Shown: positions 34,790 through 43,853 of the stretch, in pieces
Layout of the letters: the number at the start of each line of letters is the position of its first letter
How positions within the stretch are numbered: position 1 is the stretch's first letter
DNA from: Legionella anisa
GTDB taxonomy: Bacteria > Pseudomonadota > Gammaproteobacteria > Legionellales > Legionellaceae
Length of the DNA stretch: 64,000 bases
Reading direction: 5' to 3'
Assembly (NCBI RefSeq): GCF_001467525.1
Contig: NZ_LNXS01000042.1
Coordinates: 1 to 64,000, forward strand
Position numbers and translations under genes: made by a program
The notes under the pieces: model-generated
The model's input: the letters and a program-made list of their open reading frames with translations, nothing else
Databases searched by the model: none
What the model was told of the DNA's origin: nothing

Positions 34790-36256
34790 ATGCTACATAA
34801 AATAATTTTAAACGGAAGAGTTATAGTGGGCCGAGGAAAAGAGAAGTTAAAAGAACTTAAGAATATGGATATTTATCCTAATCCGGAAATGGAAACCAAA
34901 ATAGAAATGGAAGTAGAAAAGAAAGTTGAAAAAGGAGTACTTCAAAAGGTAGAAGATAAAGTGAATGGAGTCCTTCAGCGATATGAGGAACGTCAACACC
35001 AAAAACAAGTAGAAAAATTAGAGAAGTTAAAGAGACAAAATGAAAGAGAACAAGCAAAATTGCTACAAGAGTTAGAGCGGATAACAACTCAAAGTGAATT
35101 ACAAACAGTTACTGTTCCAGAATCTGTCGTTCGGACTACTAGGAGAAGTTCTTCTGTTCTGAATATAAGAACTAGAAATCTTGTGAATAACGGTATTGAT
35201 TCATTGCCAAGTGAAAGCATCGGTAATGGAAGTTACAAGCAAATGCTTTTGCGATCTTTTGAAGAGTCAAATGAAGGTACAATGGCGTTAACGAAATGCA
35301 AAAAAGAAATTGATCAGGCATTTGCAAGATTGGATCAAATTGTTATAGAGTTCGGTTCCAAAGTAGATGGAGAAGTAACTAAAGGTCTTTTGAAAGAAGA
35401 AGCCAATCAGTTAATGAATTCTATTGTACGAATTATGGAAGAAAATCATGTAATCAGCGAGAAGCAAGCCAAAAAATTTATTGAGGCTGCATTAAAAAAA
35501 GATAAAGATTATTTTCAAAGACATGGTACAGATAAATTGGATTTGAGTAAAAAAGAAGATGTAAAACAATTCATGAAAGAATACATTCTAGACGTCCTCT
35601 ATACTCCAAAAGATCAAGTTAAAAAACTCTTAAAGACATGCATGAGATTTGGCTCTAAAACAGAAGGTGGTTTTGATCAAGAGTTATTAATAAGAAACTC
35701 AAAGTATTACTCCACTAAAACAGTTTCTAGAGCCGGAGCCTCTGTATATGTGAGTTATGAAGGCTATAAATATTATGCAGAAAAACAAATAGAGAAGCAA
35801 TCTAAGGTGCTAAGAGACTCTCTAGAACAAGGAGTGCAGTATTCTAGCGAACGTCTTGAGGATTTGGATAAACTGCAACAAAAACAATTAAAGGCTATCG
35901 ATAGCGATGTAAAAAAATTAAAATTAGTTTTGAAGCAAGAGAGTCAATATCAATTAGCTCTTGAGGCGATACAAGGGAAAGAAAGCGTCCATGAGGATAA
36001 GGAAGTACAAGCGATTATGGTTCGTTACTTAACGAAAACTCGCGGTATGATTTTCAATGATTTTGAAGCAGCTGAGCGCAAATTGAAGGAACGTTTAGAT
36101 AAGATAACTAGCCGTAAGGAAAGAATTAACAATAGGATTATAGAGAGCGAACAGCATCTAGACTCTTTGCAAGAGTTCCAAAGCAAGGAAAAATGTAATT
36201 TGGATAATCTGGAAAATCTAGAAAAACTGAGTAATTCATTCCAAAAAATGTTCTAA
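34790..36256 (+). CDS. Coiled-coil orphan protein, candidate effector
   Basis: This is a 488-residue soluble protein. Long charged heptad-rich stretches lie at residues about 20-100 (EMEVEKKVEKGVLQKVEDK, KQVEKLEKLKRQNEREQAKLL) and about 345-480, ending NLENLEKLSNSFQKMF. The middle part (residues about 160-340) is helical and may be globular, and contains RAGASVYVSYEGYKYYAEKQ. There is no signal peptide, membrane helix or catalytic motif. GGAAC precedes ATG 34790. An intrinsic terminator follows. The protein probably acts through protein contacts; secretion into host cells is possible by analogy with Legionella coiled-coil effectors but not shown. Confidence 0.65.
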   Translation: MLHKIILNGRVIVGRGKEKLKELKNMDIYPNPEMETKIEMEVEKKVEKGVLQKVEDKVNGVLQRYEERQHQKQVEKLEKLKRQNEREQAKLLQELERITTQSELQTVTVPESVVRTTRRSSSVLNIRTRNLVNNGIDSLPSESIGNGSYKQMLLRSFEESNEGTMALTKCKKEIDQAFARLDQIVIEFGSKVDGEVTKGLLKEEANQLMNSIVRIMEENHVISEKQAKKFIEAALKKDKDYFQRHGTDKLDLSKKEDVKQFMKEYILDVLYTPKDQVKKLLKTCMRFGSKTEGGFDQELLIRNSKYYSTKTVSRAGASVYVSYEGYKYYAEKQIEKQSKVLRDSLEQGVQYSSERLEDLDKLQQKQLKAIDSDVKKLKLVLKQESQYQLALEAIQGKESVHEDKEVQAIMVRYLTKTRGMIFNDFEAAERKLKERLDKITSRKERINNRIIESEQHLDSLQEFQSKEKCNLDNLENLEKLSNSFQKMF

Positions 36257-36264
36257 ACAAGACA

Positions 36265-36306
36265 CCAAGTCCTCAAATACACTGAGGACTTGGGTTTAAC
36301 TTTTTT
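36265..36306 (+). terminator. Intrinsic terminator after the coiled-coil gene
   Basis: CCAAGTCCTCA (36265-36275) pairs perfectly with TGAGGACTTGG (36283-36293), followed by GTTTAAC and six T residues (36301-36306). It lies nine bases after the stop at 36256. Confidence 0.8.
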
Positions 36307-36396
36307 CACTTCTACAGGATTTATTAACGACTTGCAAACAGTTAATAAATTTAAGACAATAGTGTACTTTTATTGGGCTATTTTGGAGGTGTTTCC

Positions 36397-36669
36397 ATGT
36401 TAGGTTACTTTATGAAAAAGAATAGGATTAAGGAAAATGACGAACAAAGCCAAAAAAATATAGAAAAAATTCACGAGATTCGTGAGAGATTGCATGAGTC
36501 GACTCAACATGCAAACACTAAAAGAATGGAAATTGATTCTAAATTAGAAAAAATTAATAAGTCATCATCGTACAGCAATCATAAAAATAACGTTTTTTTC
36601 CAGCCTTCAGTTGGTTCTGGCTGCAACCAGAGAAGCATACCTGGAGACTCCACTTTCACTATGAAGTGA
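36397..36669 (+). CDS. Small charged coiled-coil protein, unknown function
   Basis: This is a 90-residue protein. ATG 36397 has GGAGG at ideal distance and is preferred over an upstream TTG. Residues about 8-55 form a charged helix (KNRIKENDEQSQKNIEKIHEI), and the C-terminus is Ser/Asn-rich and probably disordered. It lies downstream of the coiled-coil orphan on the same strand, but a terminator separates them, so it has its own promoter or is read through. No family recognised. Confidence 0.6.
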   Translation: MLGYFMKKNRIKENDEQSQKNIEKIHEIRERLHESTQHANTKRMEIDSKLEKINKSSSYSNHKNNVFFQPSVGSGCNQRSIPGDSTFTMK

Positions 36670-36851
36670 TACAGTGATTAATATGCAACGCCAATGCACG
36701 AGTGGAATCGTTCATTGGTGCTTTGATCTCTTCCCCATTCTGCATAGATGACATGGCGACCCGTTCGGGCTGGTACAGTACAGCTCATATGAAATTTATT
36801 TTTTTATAATCAAGGCTAATGGTAATAATGCATTTTGATCTAAATTTATGT

Positions 36852-36873
36852 CATTCCCGCCTGCGCGGGAATG
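36852..36873. repeat. REP-like palindrome
   Basis: CATTCCCGC (36852-36860) and GCGGGAATG (36865-36873) pair perfectly around CTGC. This is a widespread intergenic palindrome type. It lies between the small coiled-coil gene and the convergent dehydrogenase gene; the rest of 36670-36953 shows only a weak hairpin near 36690-36720. Confidence 0.65.
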
Positions 36874-36953
36874 GAACGATATATAACCAATATGCTCACT
36901 GTATGAATAGTTAACTGCTCAAAAAAACTGACGATAACTCAGGTCCACAGACT

Positions 36954-38099
36954 CTACTTATGTTCGATCAAATAAATCACCCCATTAAAATCATCGGATA
37001 GATACAATTCACCATCTTTACCTTCGACGACATGCACCGGTCTGCCAATTACTTTACCGTTTTTGAGAAATCCAGTAATAAAATCATTTTGAGTGATCAC
37101 TCCATTTGCAAAAGTTAAACTAACGACTTTATAACCGACTTTAATTGAGCTATTCCATGAGCCATGAAAGGCAACCAGTGCCTTTTTATACAATGGAGAT
37201 TGAGGATTTTTTATAAAAGTGATGCCTAGGGGGGCCTGATGGGCGGCAAATTTGAAAACAGGAATTTGTGATTGATTAATTATTTGTTCTTGCCCCATGC
37301 CAAATTTGGGATCTGGAACTCGATCACCGTTTGCATAAGGCCACCCATAAAATTGATTTTCCTGAATCAGATTGAGTTCATCGGGTGGAAAATTGTCACC
37401 CAAATAATCACGACTATTTTCAGTCGCATAAAGTACTCCATCTGTAGGTGACCAATCAAATCCAACGGCATTTCGTAGCCCTTTGGCATAAATTGTCACA
37501 TGATCATCTCCTGGCTTAAACCGAGAGATAGAAGCCCTTAAAGGATTTTTTTCAATACAGACATTGCACGAAGAACCAATAGATACGTAGCCATATCCAT
37601 CAGGACCAAACTTAATGGTTCTGGTCCAATGGCCGCCGTCATCCGGAATATTTTTAATTATTCGTTCATAACGACCGATGGTGCGTCCATCTTTTGCATC
37701 ATATTTGATTCGTCCAATAGCATTTTCTTCTGCAACATATAAGTAGTTCTCGTAAACATCCATACTGTGTGGATTGTTCAAGCCCGAAAGCAGAACTCGT
37801 TTCTGGTTTGGTCTTTTATAAGGGATGAGGAGTACGTTTCCTTTTGGAGGTTCCGTTACAAGCAAATCTCCAGATTCCGTAACATACATAAATCGAGGGC
37901 TATCCAAATGCTGAACATAAGGCTTAAGTGTAAAATCGTTTTTTAGATCAATATCTTGAGGCGCTTGGGGTTTTAAGAATGGAAAAGATCGGCCTAATAC
38001 CTCAGAAATTGAAATATTAAACCCCAGAAAGGGTTGAACTAAATACAGTAACCCAATACCTACCAAAAATATCAACAGACTGTAAAACAGTTTTTTCAT
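36954..38099 (-). CDS. Membrane-anchored PQQ-type sugar (sorbosone/glucose) dehydrogenase-like beta-propeller
   Basis: This is a 381-residue protein with an N-terminal hydrophobic segment (FYSLLIFLVGIGLLYLVQPF, residues 4-23), a signal anchor or uncleaved signal. The rest is a beta-propeller with repeated strands. LDSPRFMYVTESGDLLVTEP opens it, LNNPHSMDVYENYLYVAE and HWTRTIKFGPDGYGYVSIGS follow, and NAVGFDWSPTDGVLYATENSRDYLGD with PPDELN is the typical sorbosone/glucose dehydrogenase core. The CNVC pair in the middle could form a disulfide. The family oxidises sugars in the periplasm with PQQ, but many members are uncharacterised. No PQQ synthesis genes are in the window. Confidence 0.85.
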   Translation of the reverse strand: MKKLFYSLLIFLVGIGLLYLVQPFLGFNISISEVLGRSFPFLKPQAPQDIDLKNDFTLKPYVQHLDSPRFMYVTESGDLLVTEPPKGNVLLIPYKRPNQKRVLLSGLNNPHSMDVYENYLYVAEENAIGRIKYDAKDGRTIGRYERIIKNIPDDGGHWTRTIKFGPDGYGYVSIGSSCNVCIEKNPLRASISRFKPGDDHVTIYAKGLRNAVGFDWSPTDGVLYATENSRDYLGDNFPPDELNLIQENQFYGWPYANGDRVPDPKFGMGQEQIINQSQIPVFKFAAHQAPLGITFIKNPQSPLYKKALVAFHGSWNSSIKVGYKVVSLTFANGVITQNDFITGFLKNGKVIGRPVHVVEGKDGELYLSDDFNGVIYLIEHK

Positions 38100-38456
38100 G
38101 TTAACATCCAGTTTATTAAATAGTGATAGGATCGATCGTTTAAACGTGCTGTATCGTTACCACTAATGTCCCCTTTAATAATATGCGTTCCTTCAATCTT
38201 AATAACTATAAGTATCTTAACGTATGAACGTACTAACAATAGATGATCTGAATCAAATATTTTCACCTGCAATAAAAACAAAATGCGAGTGAAAGTCAGT
38301 TAATCATAGCAAAGAATTCATAACTTCTAGAAAGAAATCTGTAGACAACAAGGAGTTAACTAAAAATGGGACGATTAAAGTTCAGATCACTATATTGATT
38401 TCTCGCTACTTTAAATATATTAATAAGTAATGGCTCATTTTAATTAATGGTCACTA
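38100..38456. other. Intergenic region between divergent genes
   Basis: The 357 AT-rich bases separate the dehydrogenase gene and the small orphan at 38457. A 61-codon TTG-initiated frame on the minus strand overlaps the dehydrogenase start but has no family resemblance. GATCGATCG near 38132 is a short palindrome. Nothing else is recognised. Confidence 0.35.
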
Positions 38457-38876
38457 ATGAAACTTATAATTAATAAAAAAAATAGTATGGAGTTAATCAC
38501 TCTGGATCTTGATGCAACAACGGGAGTTCATGAGTTGTTGTTCATTCTTTATGGTTATAGGGGTAAATTTTATGAGCGTTTTTCTTTTAATGAGTATCAA
38601 AAGTTTATTTCAATATATGAGTGTCTTTTATATGGGGATCGTTTTAAAAATAAATTGCGTCCTGGAACTCATTTAGCGGATTATCAACTGGAGGATCCAT
38701 GTAATTTGACATGGGAAGAATTCACTGAGAGTTACTATTTCAATCATCTCGGCTCAGATCGCATAGACAGTAGAGTCCTTTTTTGGCAAGCCAATATGAC
38801 ATCAAGTAAACCTAAGATTGAAAAAGAGTCTTTGTTGCTTCATAACAATGAGAGTATGAAACCAAGTATGCCTTAA
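38457..38876 (+). CDS. Small orphan protein, unknown function
   Basis: This 139-residue frame has protein-like composition (ELITLDLDATTGVHELLFILYGYRG, FYERFSFNEYQKFISIYECLLYG) and ends in a polar tail. No ribosome-binding site is evident at ATG 38457; an internal Met at codon 11 is an alternative start. There is no signal peptide and no recognised family. A dispersed-repeat remnant follows the stop. It is likely real but weakly supported. Confidence 0.5.
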   Translation: MKLIINKKNSMELITLDLDATTGVHELLFILYGYRGKFYERFSFNEYQKFISIYECLLYGDRFKNKLRPGTHLADYQLEDPCNLTWEEFTESYYFNHLGSDRIDSRVLFWQANMTSSKPKIEKESLLLHNNESMKPSMP

Positions 38877-38889
38877 TTGCTCTAAAATC

Positions 38890-38932
38890 CCAGTATTTTG
38901 GCTCAAGATAGCGAATTGTAAACAAACCCTGG
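38890..38932. repeat. Degenerate copy of the 60-bp repeat
   Basis: GGCTCAAGATAGCGAATTG followed by TAAACAAACCCT resembles the right half of the repeat at 27113-27172 (ACTCAATCTAGCGAAATG, TAAACAGACCCT). The left inverted end is not clear. Confidence 0.5.
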
Positions 38933-38964
38933 TTTTAATCGATTTCAGAGCAGAAGAAATGTGA

Positions 38965-41631
38965 TTAAAAAATATGACACGTTGCATCGTGTGAAGTTAC
39001 ATCCTGAGTGGGAAAAGAATAATTCTTTTCTTTAGGTTGAGCTGGTGAAAAGAAACGTTTTGTTTGGACACCCGTTGTGAAAGGTTCTGCTCCCACACTA
39101 TCAAGGCTTGATTTAAGCTGGGGGCGATAGCCTAAACCATTTAATAAATCGAAGGTTGTCTCTTCAGAAACAGCGTCCATTTCTACACTGTTATTACTTG
39201 ATTCGGTAGTTACAATGTCTTGGTGTTTAAAACGATATAGGTTCATTAAAACAATCGCCGATTCAAGCACCATCAATGCCACCCCAAGTGCAGGGTTAAG
39301 GGCAAAACCTAAAGCAACAAAAAATCCTGCCGCCACTAAAGTAATTGTTGAATTATAGGTTAAACTCACGCATAAATTTTGGATAATATTTTGTTTCGTT
39401 TTTGCTGCGATATCAAATGCTGTTGCAATAGAAAAGAGTCTTCCTTGCTGAACCACTATGCCTGCATATTGCTGTGTAATGTCATCACCAATTTTCGATT
39501 GAACAGCAATACCGAGATTGGAATGCCTAATGGCTGTGAGATCATTTGCTGCGTCACCTACCATAGCCACTTTATGGCCATCATGCTTTAACTGTTCAAT
39601 ATAACTTTCTTTAGATATCTCGCCAGTTCGCGTGACAACACCTACGGTGTTCGCAAAAATATTCTTTTTAGAAATACCCAATATTTTTGCATATTTTTCT
39701 GCAGTTTCCCGATCTGCACCGGTACAAATATGTACCGTTTTACCCAGACGTTTTAATTTGTTTACTGTAGCAATAGCATCTTCACGTAATGGATCCATTA
39801 AGGCGATTTGTCCTACTACTTTCCTTTCACGAACAATATAGATGGAACCGTCTTCAGGGTTATTATAGTTTCCAAAATCTGTGATATGATTCGCAGCAAG
39901 CATGTCTTTATTGCCGATTATGAATGTTTCACCCGTTATCTCCTCACCTTTTTTACCCTTAATTACAGCTTTAATGCCTGAATGATGGGGGTTCTCTTTA
40001 TCAACAGTTATGTCTAATTGATCATCTGCAATGAAGCCTCGAGATTCTATATGATTCTTAATAATTTCTGCTATTGGATGCTCAGATTTACTTTCTAATA
40101 ACGCGACACGATTCCAGAGCTTTTCATCATCAATTTTAAACTGCACTACTTGAACGTTGCCTTGAGTCAGCGTGCCATTTAAATCAAAAACAACGGTGTC
40201 AATATCAGCTGCTGCTTGTAATGCTTTGCCATTCTTAAAAATAATTCCATTTTCAGATGCCTTTTGCATACCGATTTTAACTGCTAAAGGGGTGATCAAG
40301 CTTAAAGCGCATGGACATGCACTCACAAGAACCGATATGACACATTGAATTGCAAGTGCGGGATTAAACACCGAACCTATAATAATGCCTGAGAGTAGGG
40401 CTATTCCAAGCAAACCAGGAATAAAATATTTCAATACCGTATTTGCAAAGACTTCAACAGGTGCTTTCTCCTCATCTGCTTTATTAATATTTTCTGCCAA
40501 TAGTGAAAGGTACGAGTTTTGATAGGTCTTTGTAACCCGCATTTCCAATGAAGGAATATGATCGGCTAAACGCATCCCGGCTTTGACTGCATCGCCTGAT
40601 TTAAACCTTTTGAGCTCAGGTGAACCATCAATTCGTGTGGTATAAAGTAATGCGTCTGTTGTTAATACCCCATCAACGGGGATAACACGTCCTTGCTTAA
40701 CGAGAATTATATCGTTAGGAATTAAGTGTTTAACTGAAATCTCCGCATTCGAACTTTTTAATTGGACTAATGGATCCACACAATCACGAACATCTAATTT
40801 TTTAGTGATTTTACCAATTAAAGTATGTTCAATGCCTTCGCCTAAATGCCAAAAGCCTAAAACCAAAGGTGCTGCCTCAAACATCATGGGCAGTCCGGGA
40901 ATAAACATACTTGCAATGGATACTGCAACGATGGTTAAGGTACTGATCGTATATAAAGTTGTGGTGTCCCATTTCTTTTCAAGTAATGCATACCATGATG
41001 ATTGATAAACAGTATATCCCAAATACAGGGTCATCAAAGTAGTTAGTCCGGTTAAGGCATAATAGACAAGAAGAGGGATATTAAAACTCCCCACAGCAAG
41101 AACGAGCATGCCTATTCCCCAAAGCAAACCTAATGCAGCTTTAACCCAATGATTTTCATGACCATGAGAGTGTCCGTGTGAGTGTCCGTGTGAATGTCCA
41201 TGTGAATGGTCGTGGGAGTGAGCGTGGGGCTGATCGTGAGAATGGTCGTGAGGGTGATCGTGAGTATGCTTATGCGGCGTTTTTTTTCTTTTCTTTTTAA
41301 CGCCGCCCGTATACATAGGCTTCACTAGCGGTATCTGATCGTTATGCGCTACTTCCTCTTCAAACCACAGTGCTTCTTCCTCCATTTCGTTGCACAACGT
41401 AATGTTTTCTTTCCACAAAATTTGGGTTACTGCAGATTCTATGGCTTGAGCATTTTTGGATTTACATAACAAACTGATGCTTTTATTTGGGCTGGTGAAA
41501 TCGAGTGCTGTACGTGTTAATCCAATGCCTTGGAGGTTATTTAACATGTGCTCAATTCGTTGTGCAGCCTCCTCAGGATCGGGAAACTGGATTTCATCTG
41601 GAAGGCGGAATCTATAATTATAAAAATACAT
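38965..41631 (-). CDS. Divergent heavy-metal P1B-type ATPase with His-rich N-terminus
   Basis: This is an 888-residue membrane protein. ATG 41631 has a perfect GGAGG and is preferred over ATG 41655. The N-terminal HMA-like region lacks CxxC and is followed by a His-rich stretch of HDHSHGH repeats (about residues 120-158). The membrane motif CPC (Cys439-Cys441) is intact. The catalytic loop reads VFDLNGTLTQG with Asp483, whereas nearly all P-type ATPases have D-K-T-G-T. The T-G-E actuator motif is replaced by IDGSPELKR. SEHPIA is kept, and the hinge reads GDAANDLTA instead of G-D-G-x-N-D. It could be an altered zinc/copper pump or a non-transporting regulator. Divergent from a Fur-family gene. 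Confidence 0.85.
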   Translation of the reverse strand: MYFYNYRFRLPDEIQFPDPEEAAQRIEHMLNNLQGIGLTRTALDFTSPNKSISLLCKSKNAQAIESAVTQILWKENITLCNEMEEEALWFEEEVAHNDQIPLVKPMYTGGVKKKRKKTPHKHTHDHPHDHSHDQPHAHSHDHSHGHSHGHSHGHSHGHENHWVKAALGLLWGIGMLVLAVGSFNIPLLVYYALTGLTTLMTLYLGYTVYQSSWYALLEKKWDTTTLYTISTLTIVAVSIASMFIPGLPMMFEAAPLVLGFWHLGEGIEHTLIGKITKKLDVRDCVDPLVQLKSSNAEISVKHLIPNDIILVKQGRVIPVDGVLTTDALLYTTRIDGSPELKRFKSGDAVKAGMRLADHIPSLEMRVTKTYQNSYLSLLAENINKADEEKAPVEVFANTVLKYFIPGLLGIALLSGIIIGSVFNPALAIQCVISVLVSACPCALSLITPLAVKIGMQKASENGIIFKNGKALQAAADIDTVVFDLNGTLTQGNVQVVQFKIDDEKLWNRVALLESKSEHPIAEIIKNHIESRGFIADDQLDITVDKENPHHSGIKAVIKGKKGEEITGETFIIGNKDMLAANHITDFGNYNNPEDGSIYIVRERKVVGQIALMDPLREDAIATVNKLKRLGKTVHICTGADRETAEKYAKILGISKKNIFANTVGVVTRTGEISKESYIEQLKHDGHKVAMVGDAANDLTAIRHSNLGIAVQSKIGDDITQQYAGIVVQQGRLFSIATAFDIAAKTKQNIIQNLCVSLTYNSTITLVAAGFFVALGFALNPALGVALMVLESAIVLMNLYRFKHQDIVTTESSNNSVEMDAVSEETTFDLLNGLGYRPQLKSSLDSVGAEPFTTGVQTKRFFSPAQPKEKNYSFPTQDVTSHDATCHIF

Positions 41632-41840
41632 TGGTTTCCTCCATTTGAAGGACATTAAAAGCGGACTTTCCTGACTTAATCAGTTGTACATCAATATGAA
41701 TTTCAGATAAGTCATTGACAATCACAGTAGCTTTTAAAACCTTAAAATTAGATAAGATCCAGTAAGCAAAGAAGATGTCCTGTCCTTAAAATCTATAGGA
41801 CATTGATTATTAATTATTTTGCAAACCAACCTTTCGAAAG

Positions 41841-41855
41841 TGTTACATTGTAACA
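41841..41855. promoter_or_regulatory. Zur/Fur-box-like palindrome
   Basis: TGTTACATTGTAACA is a palindrome with T-G-T-T-A and T-A-A-C-A half-sites spaced by five, exactly as in the enterobacterial Zur consensus; GAAAG precedes and TTC follows. It lies in the 372-base region between the divergent ATPase and Fur-family genes, about 150 bases from the Fur-family start. Confidence 0.6.
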
Positions 41856-42003
41856 TTCTATTGCCAAAGAACAAGTCACATTTGGTAATTTTTATGCCAA
41901 TAGGATTTCTGTTAGATATTTAGCGGCATTTGTTTAATTATTTTTCGGTAAAATAATGACTGTGATACAATAGCATTTAATCTATTAAACTTAAAAATGA
42001 TTG

Positions 42004-42459
42004 ATGAAATATAATTTGCTGGACAAGGCGTATAAGCATTGCATAATGCATGGTTATCGATTTACAGAACCGAGAGAGCGTGTCCTCAAAATTTTAGTAG
42101 AAGAGAGAAAGCCTCTTGGAGCTTATGAAATCCTGCAAAAACTATCCGAACAAACTGCAAACCCCAAGCCACCTACAGTGTATCGTGCCATTCAGTTTTG
42201 GCATCAAGAGGGATTTATTCATTGTATCGATAGTCTGAAATCTTATGTTGCTTGTCTGCATGGACATCATATGGGACAGGCCCAATTCCTCATTTGCAGC
42301 CAATGTGGTTTTGTCAAAGAATTAGAATGTGTTGTGGATTTCTCTACCCTTACAGAATTTGCGAATTCGATTCAATTTTCAATTATAAATTGTACTGTAG
42401 AAATTAAAGGCTTATGTGCCCGTTGCAAGCGGAATCAAGAAGTTAAGATTGCGCCATAA
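42004..42459 (+). CDS. Fur-family regulator, Zur-like
   Basis: This is a 151-residue protein; ATG 42004 is preferred over TTG 42001. The winged helix reads YRFTEPRERVLKILVEERKPLGAYEIL, then PKPPTVYRAIQFWHQEGFIHCI. The dimerisation/metal part has HGHHMGQAQFLICSQCGFVKELE, with one CxxC, and LCARCKRNQ with a second CxxC, the structural zinc site of Zur. It probably senses zinc and represses the divergent P-type ATPase gene and its own gene through the palindrome at 41841. The annotation as Zur and not Fur is by these features and context. Confidence 0.85.
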   Translation: MKYNLLDKAYKHCIMHGYRFTEPRERVLKILVEERKPLGAYEILQKLSEQTANPKPPTVYRAIQFWHQEGFIHCIDSLKSYVACLHGHHMGQAQFLICSQCGFVKELECVVDFSTLTEFANSIQFSIINCTVEIKGLCARCKRNQEVKIAP

Positions 42460-42578
42460 AAATTACAGCAATTACAATAAAACCGAATGTTCAATCCATA
42501 TTAGATAATTCATTTCTGTCAATTTTAGTCATCGGTACTATTATTATAAATAATAAGTAATCGAGGAGCGCTATAATC

Positions 42579-43748
42579 ATGGCAGAAGAAGAAATAACAA
42601 CAACTTCATGGTTTTCTCGATTAAAAGATGCTTTTCTTGGCATTTTTGTTGGTATTGCCTTAATTGTTGGCGCTATTGTTCTTGTGTTTTGGAATGAAGG
42701 ATACAGTTTACATATGGCCCAATCTTTGGAGCAAACCAAAAACGTTCTAATTTCAGTACCTTGCACCCCTATAAACAAGCAAAATAATCTTAAAGTGGTT
42801 TATTTAAGCGGCTTGGCGACTACCAAAGATAATTTAGTCGACACGTTGTTAGGAGTGACAATAAATGCCATCAATCTCCATCGCAAGGTTGAAATGTATC
42901 AATGGAAACAAAAAACTGAAACGCGAACTGAATCACAACTAGGCGGGTCGGAAAAACATATAACAACCTATACCTATGACAAAGTTTGGTCTGAAAGTGC
43001 AATCGACAGCTCTAGTTTTAAAAATCCCACAGGACATCAAAATCCAACCATGCCTATTCAGTCACAAACAGACTATGCGAAAACAGTAACCGTAGGTGAT
43101 TTTTTGCTGCCCGATGCTTTAATAAAACAAATTGATGTCAGTAAACCAGTCAATTTAGCTCAGGTTAATAAAGAAACCCTAAAGAATAAATTGAATAAGC
43201 CAGTCACTCTGATGAATAATGAATTATATGTGGGACAAGACGCTCAAAACCCTCAATTGGGTGACCTGCGGATTAATCTAACGGTTGTTGAACCCCAAAC
43301 AGTGAGTATTATCGCACAACAAACAGGAGCGACTTTTCAGCCCTATTTTGCCCCTGCAGGAAAAAGTATTATGCTCTTATCAACAGGGCGACATTCATCG
43401 GATGAAATGATAGCTGAGGCTCAATCAGAAAATACTCTGCTTGCATGGGTTTTGCGTTTCTTTTCTTTACTCATGTTGATTGGTGGATTTTCTCTAATCA
43501 TGAAACCACTGGTTATTTTAGCGGATGTAATCCCTTTTTTAGGATCCATTGTAGGATTTGGCACTGGATTTATAGCGTTCCTCTTAGGGTTGTGTGTGTG
43601 GCTCATTGTTACTGCAATTGCCTGGTTTGCTATACGCCCGCTCCTCTCCATTAGTTTATTAATTATTGCAGTCGTTGGTGGTTATCTATTGATTCAGTTA
43701 AAGGCTAAGAAGGCTAAGGATTCCCTTCCAGAAACAGGGCGTAATTAG
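42579..43748 (+). CDS. TMEM43-family membrane protein
   Basis: This is a 389-residue protein. TM1 is about residues 19-42 (FLGIFVGIALIVGAIVLVFWNEGY, with the N-E-G typical of TMEM43). A large soluble domain follows, containing YLSGLATT, RKVEMYQWKQ, YTYDKVWSESAIDSSSF and FKNPTGHQNP, and then several C-terminal helices from about residue 285. The W-S-x-x-x-I-D-S-S-x-F segment is a hallmark of TMEM43 (LUMA), an inner-nuclear/ER membrane protein in animals that also has bacterial relatives. Function in bacteria is unknown. GGAG precedes ATG 42579. It lies downstream of the Fur-family gene with a 119-base gap. Confidence 0.88.
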   Translation: MAEEEITTTSWFSRLKDAFLGIFVGIALIVGAIVLVFWNEGYSLHMAQSLEQTKNVLISVPCTPINKQNNLKVVYLSGLATTKDNLVDTLLGVTINAINLHRKVEMYQWKQKTETRTESQLGGSEKHITTYTYDKVWSESAIDSSSFKNPTGHQNPTMPIQSQTDYAKTVTVGDFLLPDALIKQIDVSKPVNLAQVNKETLKNKLNKPVTLMNNELYVGQDAQNPQLGDLRINLTVVEPQTVSIIAQQTGATFQPYFAPAGKSIMLLSTGRHSSDEMIAEAQSENTLLAWVLRFFSLLMLIGGFSLIMKPLVILADVIPFLGSIVGFGTGFIAFLLGLCVWLIVTAIAWFAIRPLLSISLLIIAVVGGYLLIQLKAKKAKDSLPETGRN

Positions 43749-43853
43749 TGTGAGCCTTTATATGGGTGTGCTGCATCTCTTTAAGGTGTAACAGATACCA
43801 CGCATCTGAAGCTGCTCATGTTTGTTGCACTGATTGCATCGTATATAAAGCCT

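Noticed and set aside
38096-38281. 61-codon minus-strand frame overlapping the dehydrogenase start
   Set aside because: It starts at TTG without a ribosome-binding site, and the composition looks like translated AT-rich intergenic DNA. The overlap with the ATG alone is not enough.
41155-41275. Tandem DNA repeat as a regulatory array
   Set aside because: The repetition is explained by the coding of the His-rich HDHSHGH stretch of the P-type ATPase.
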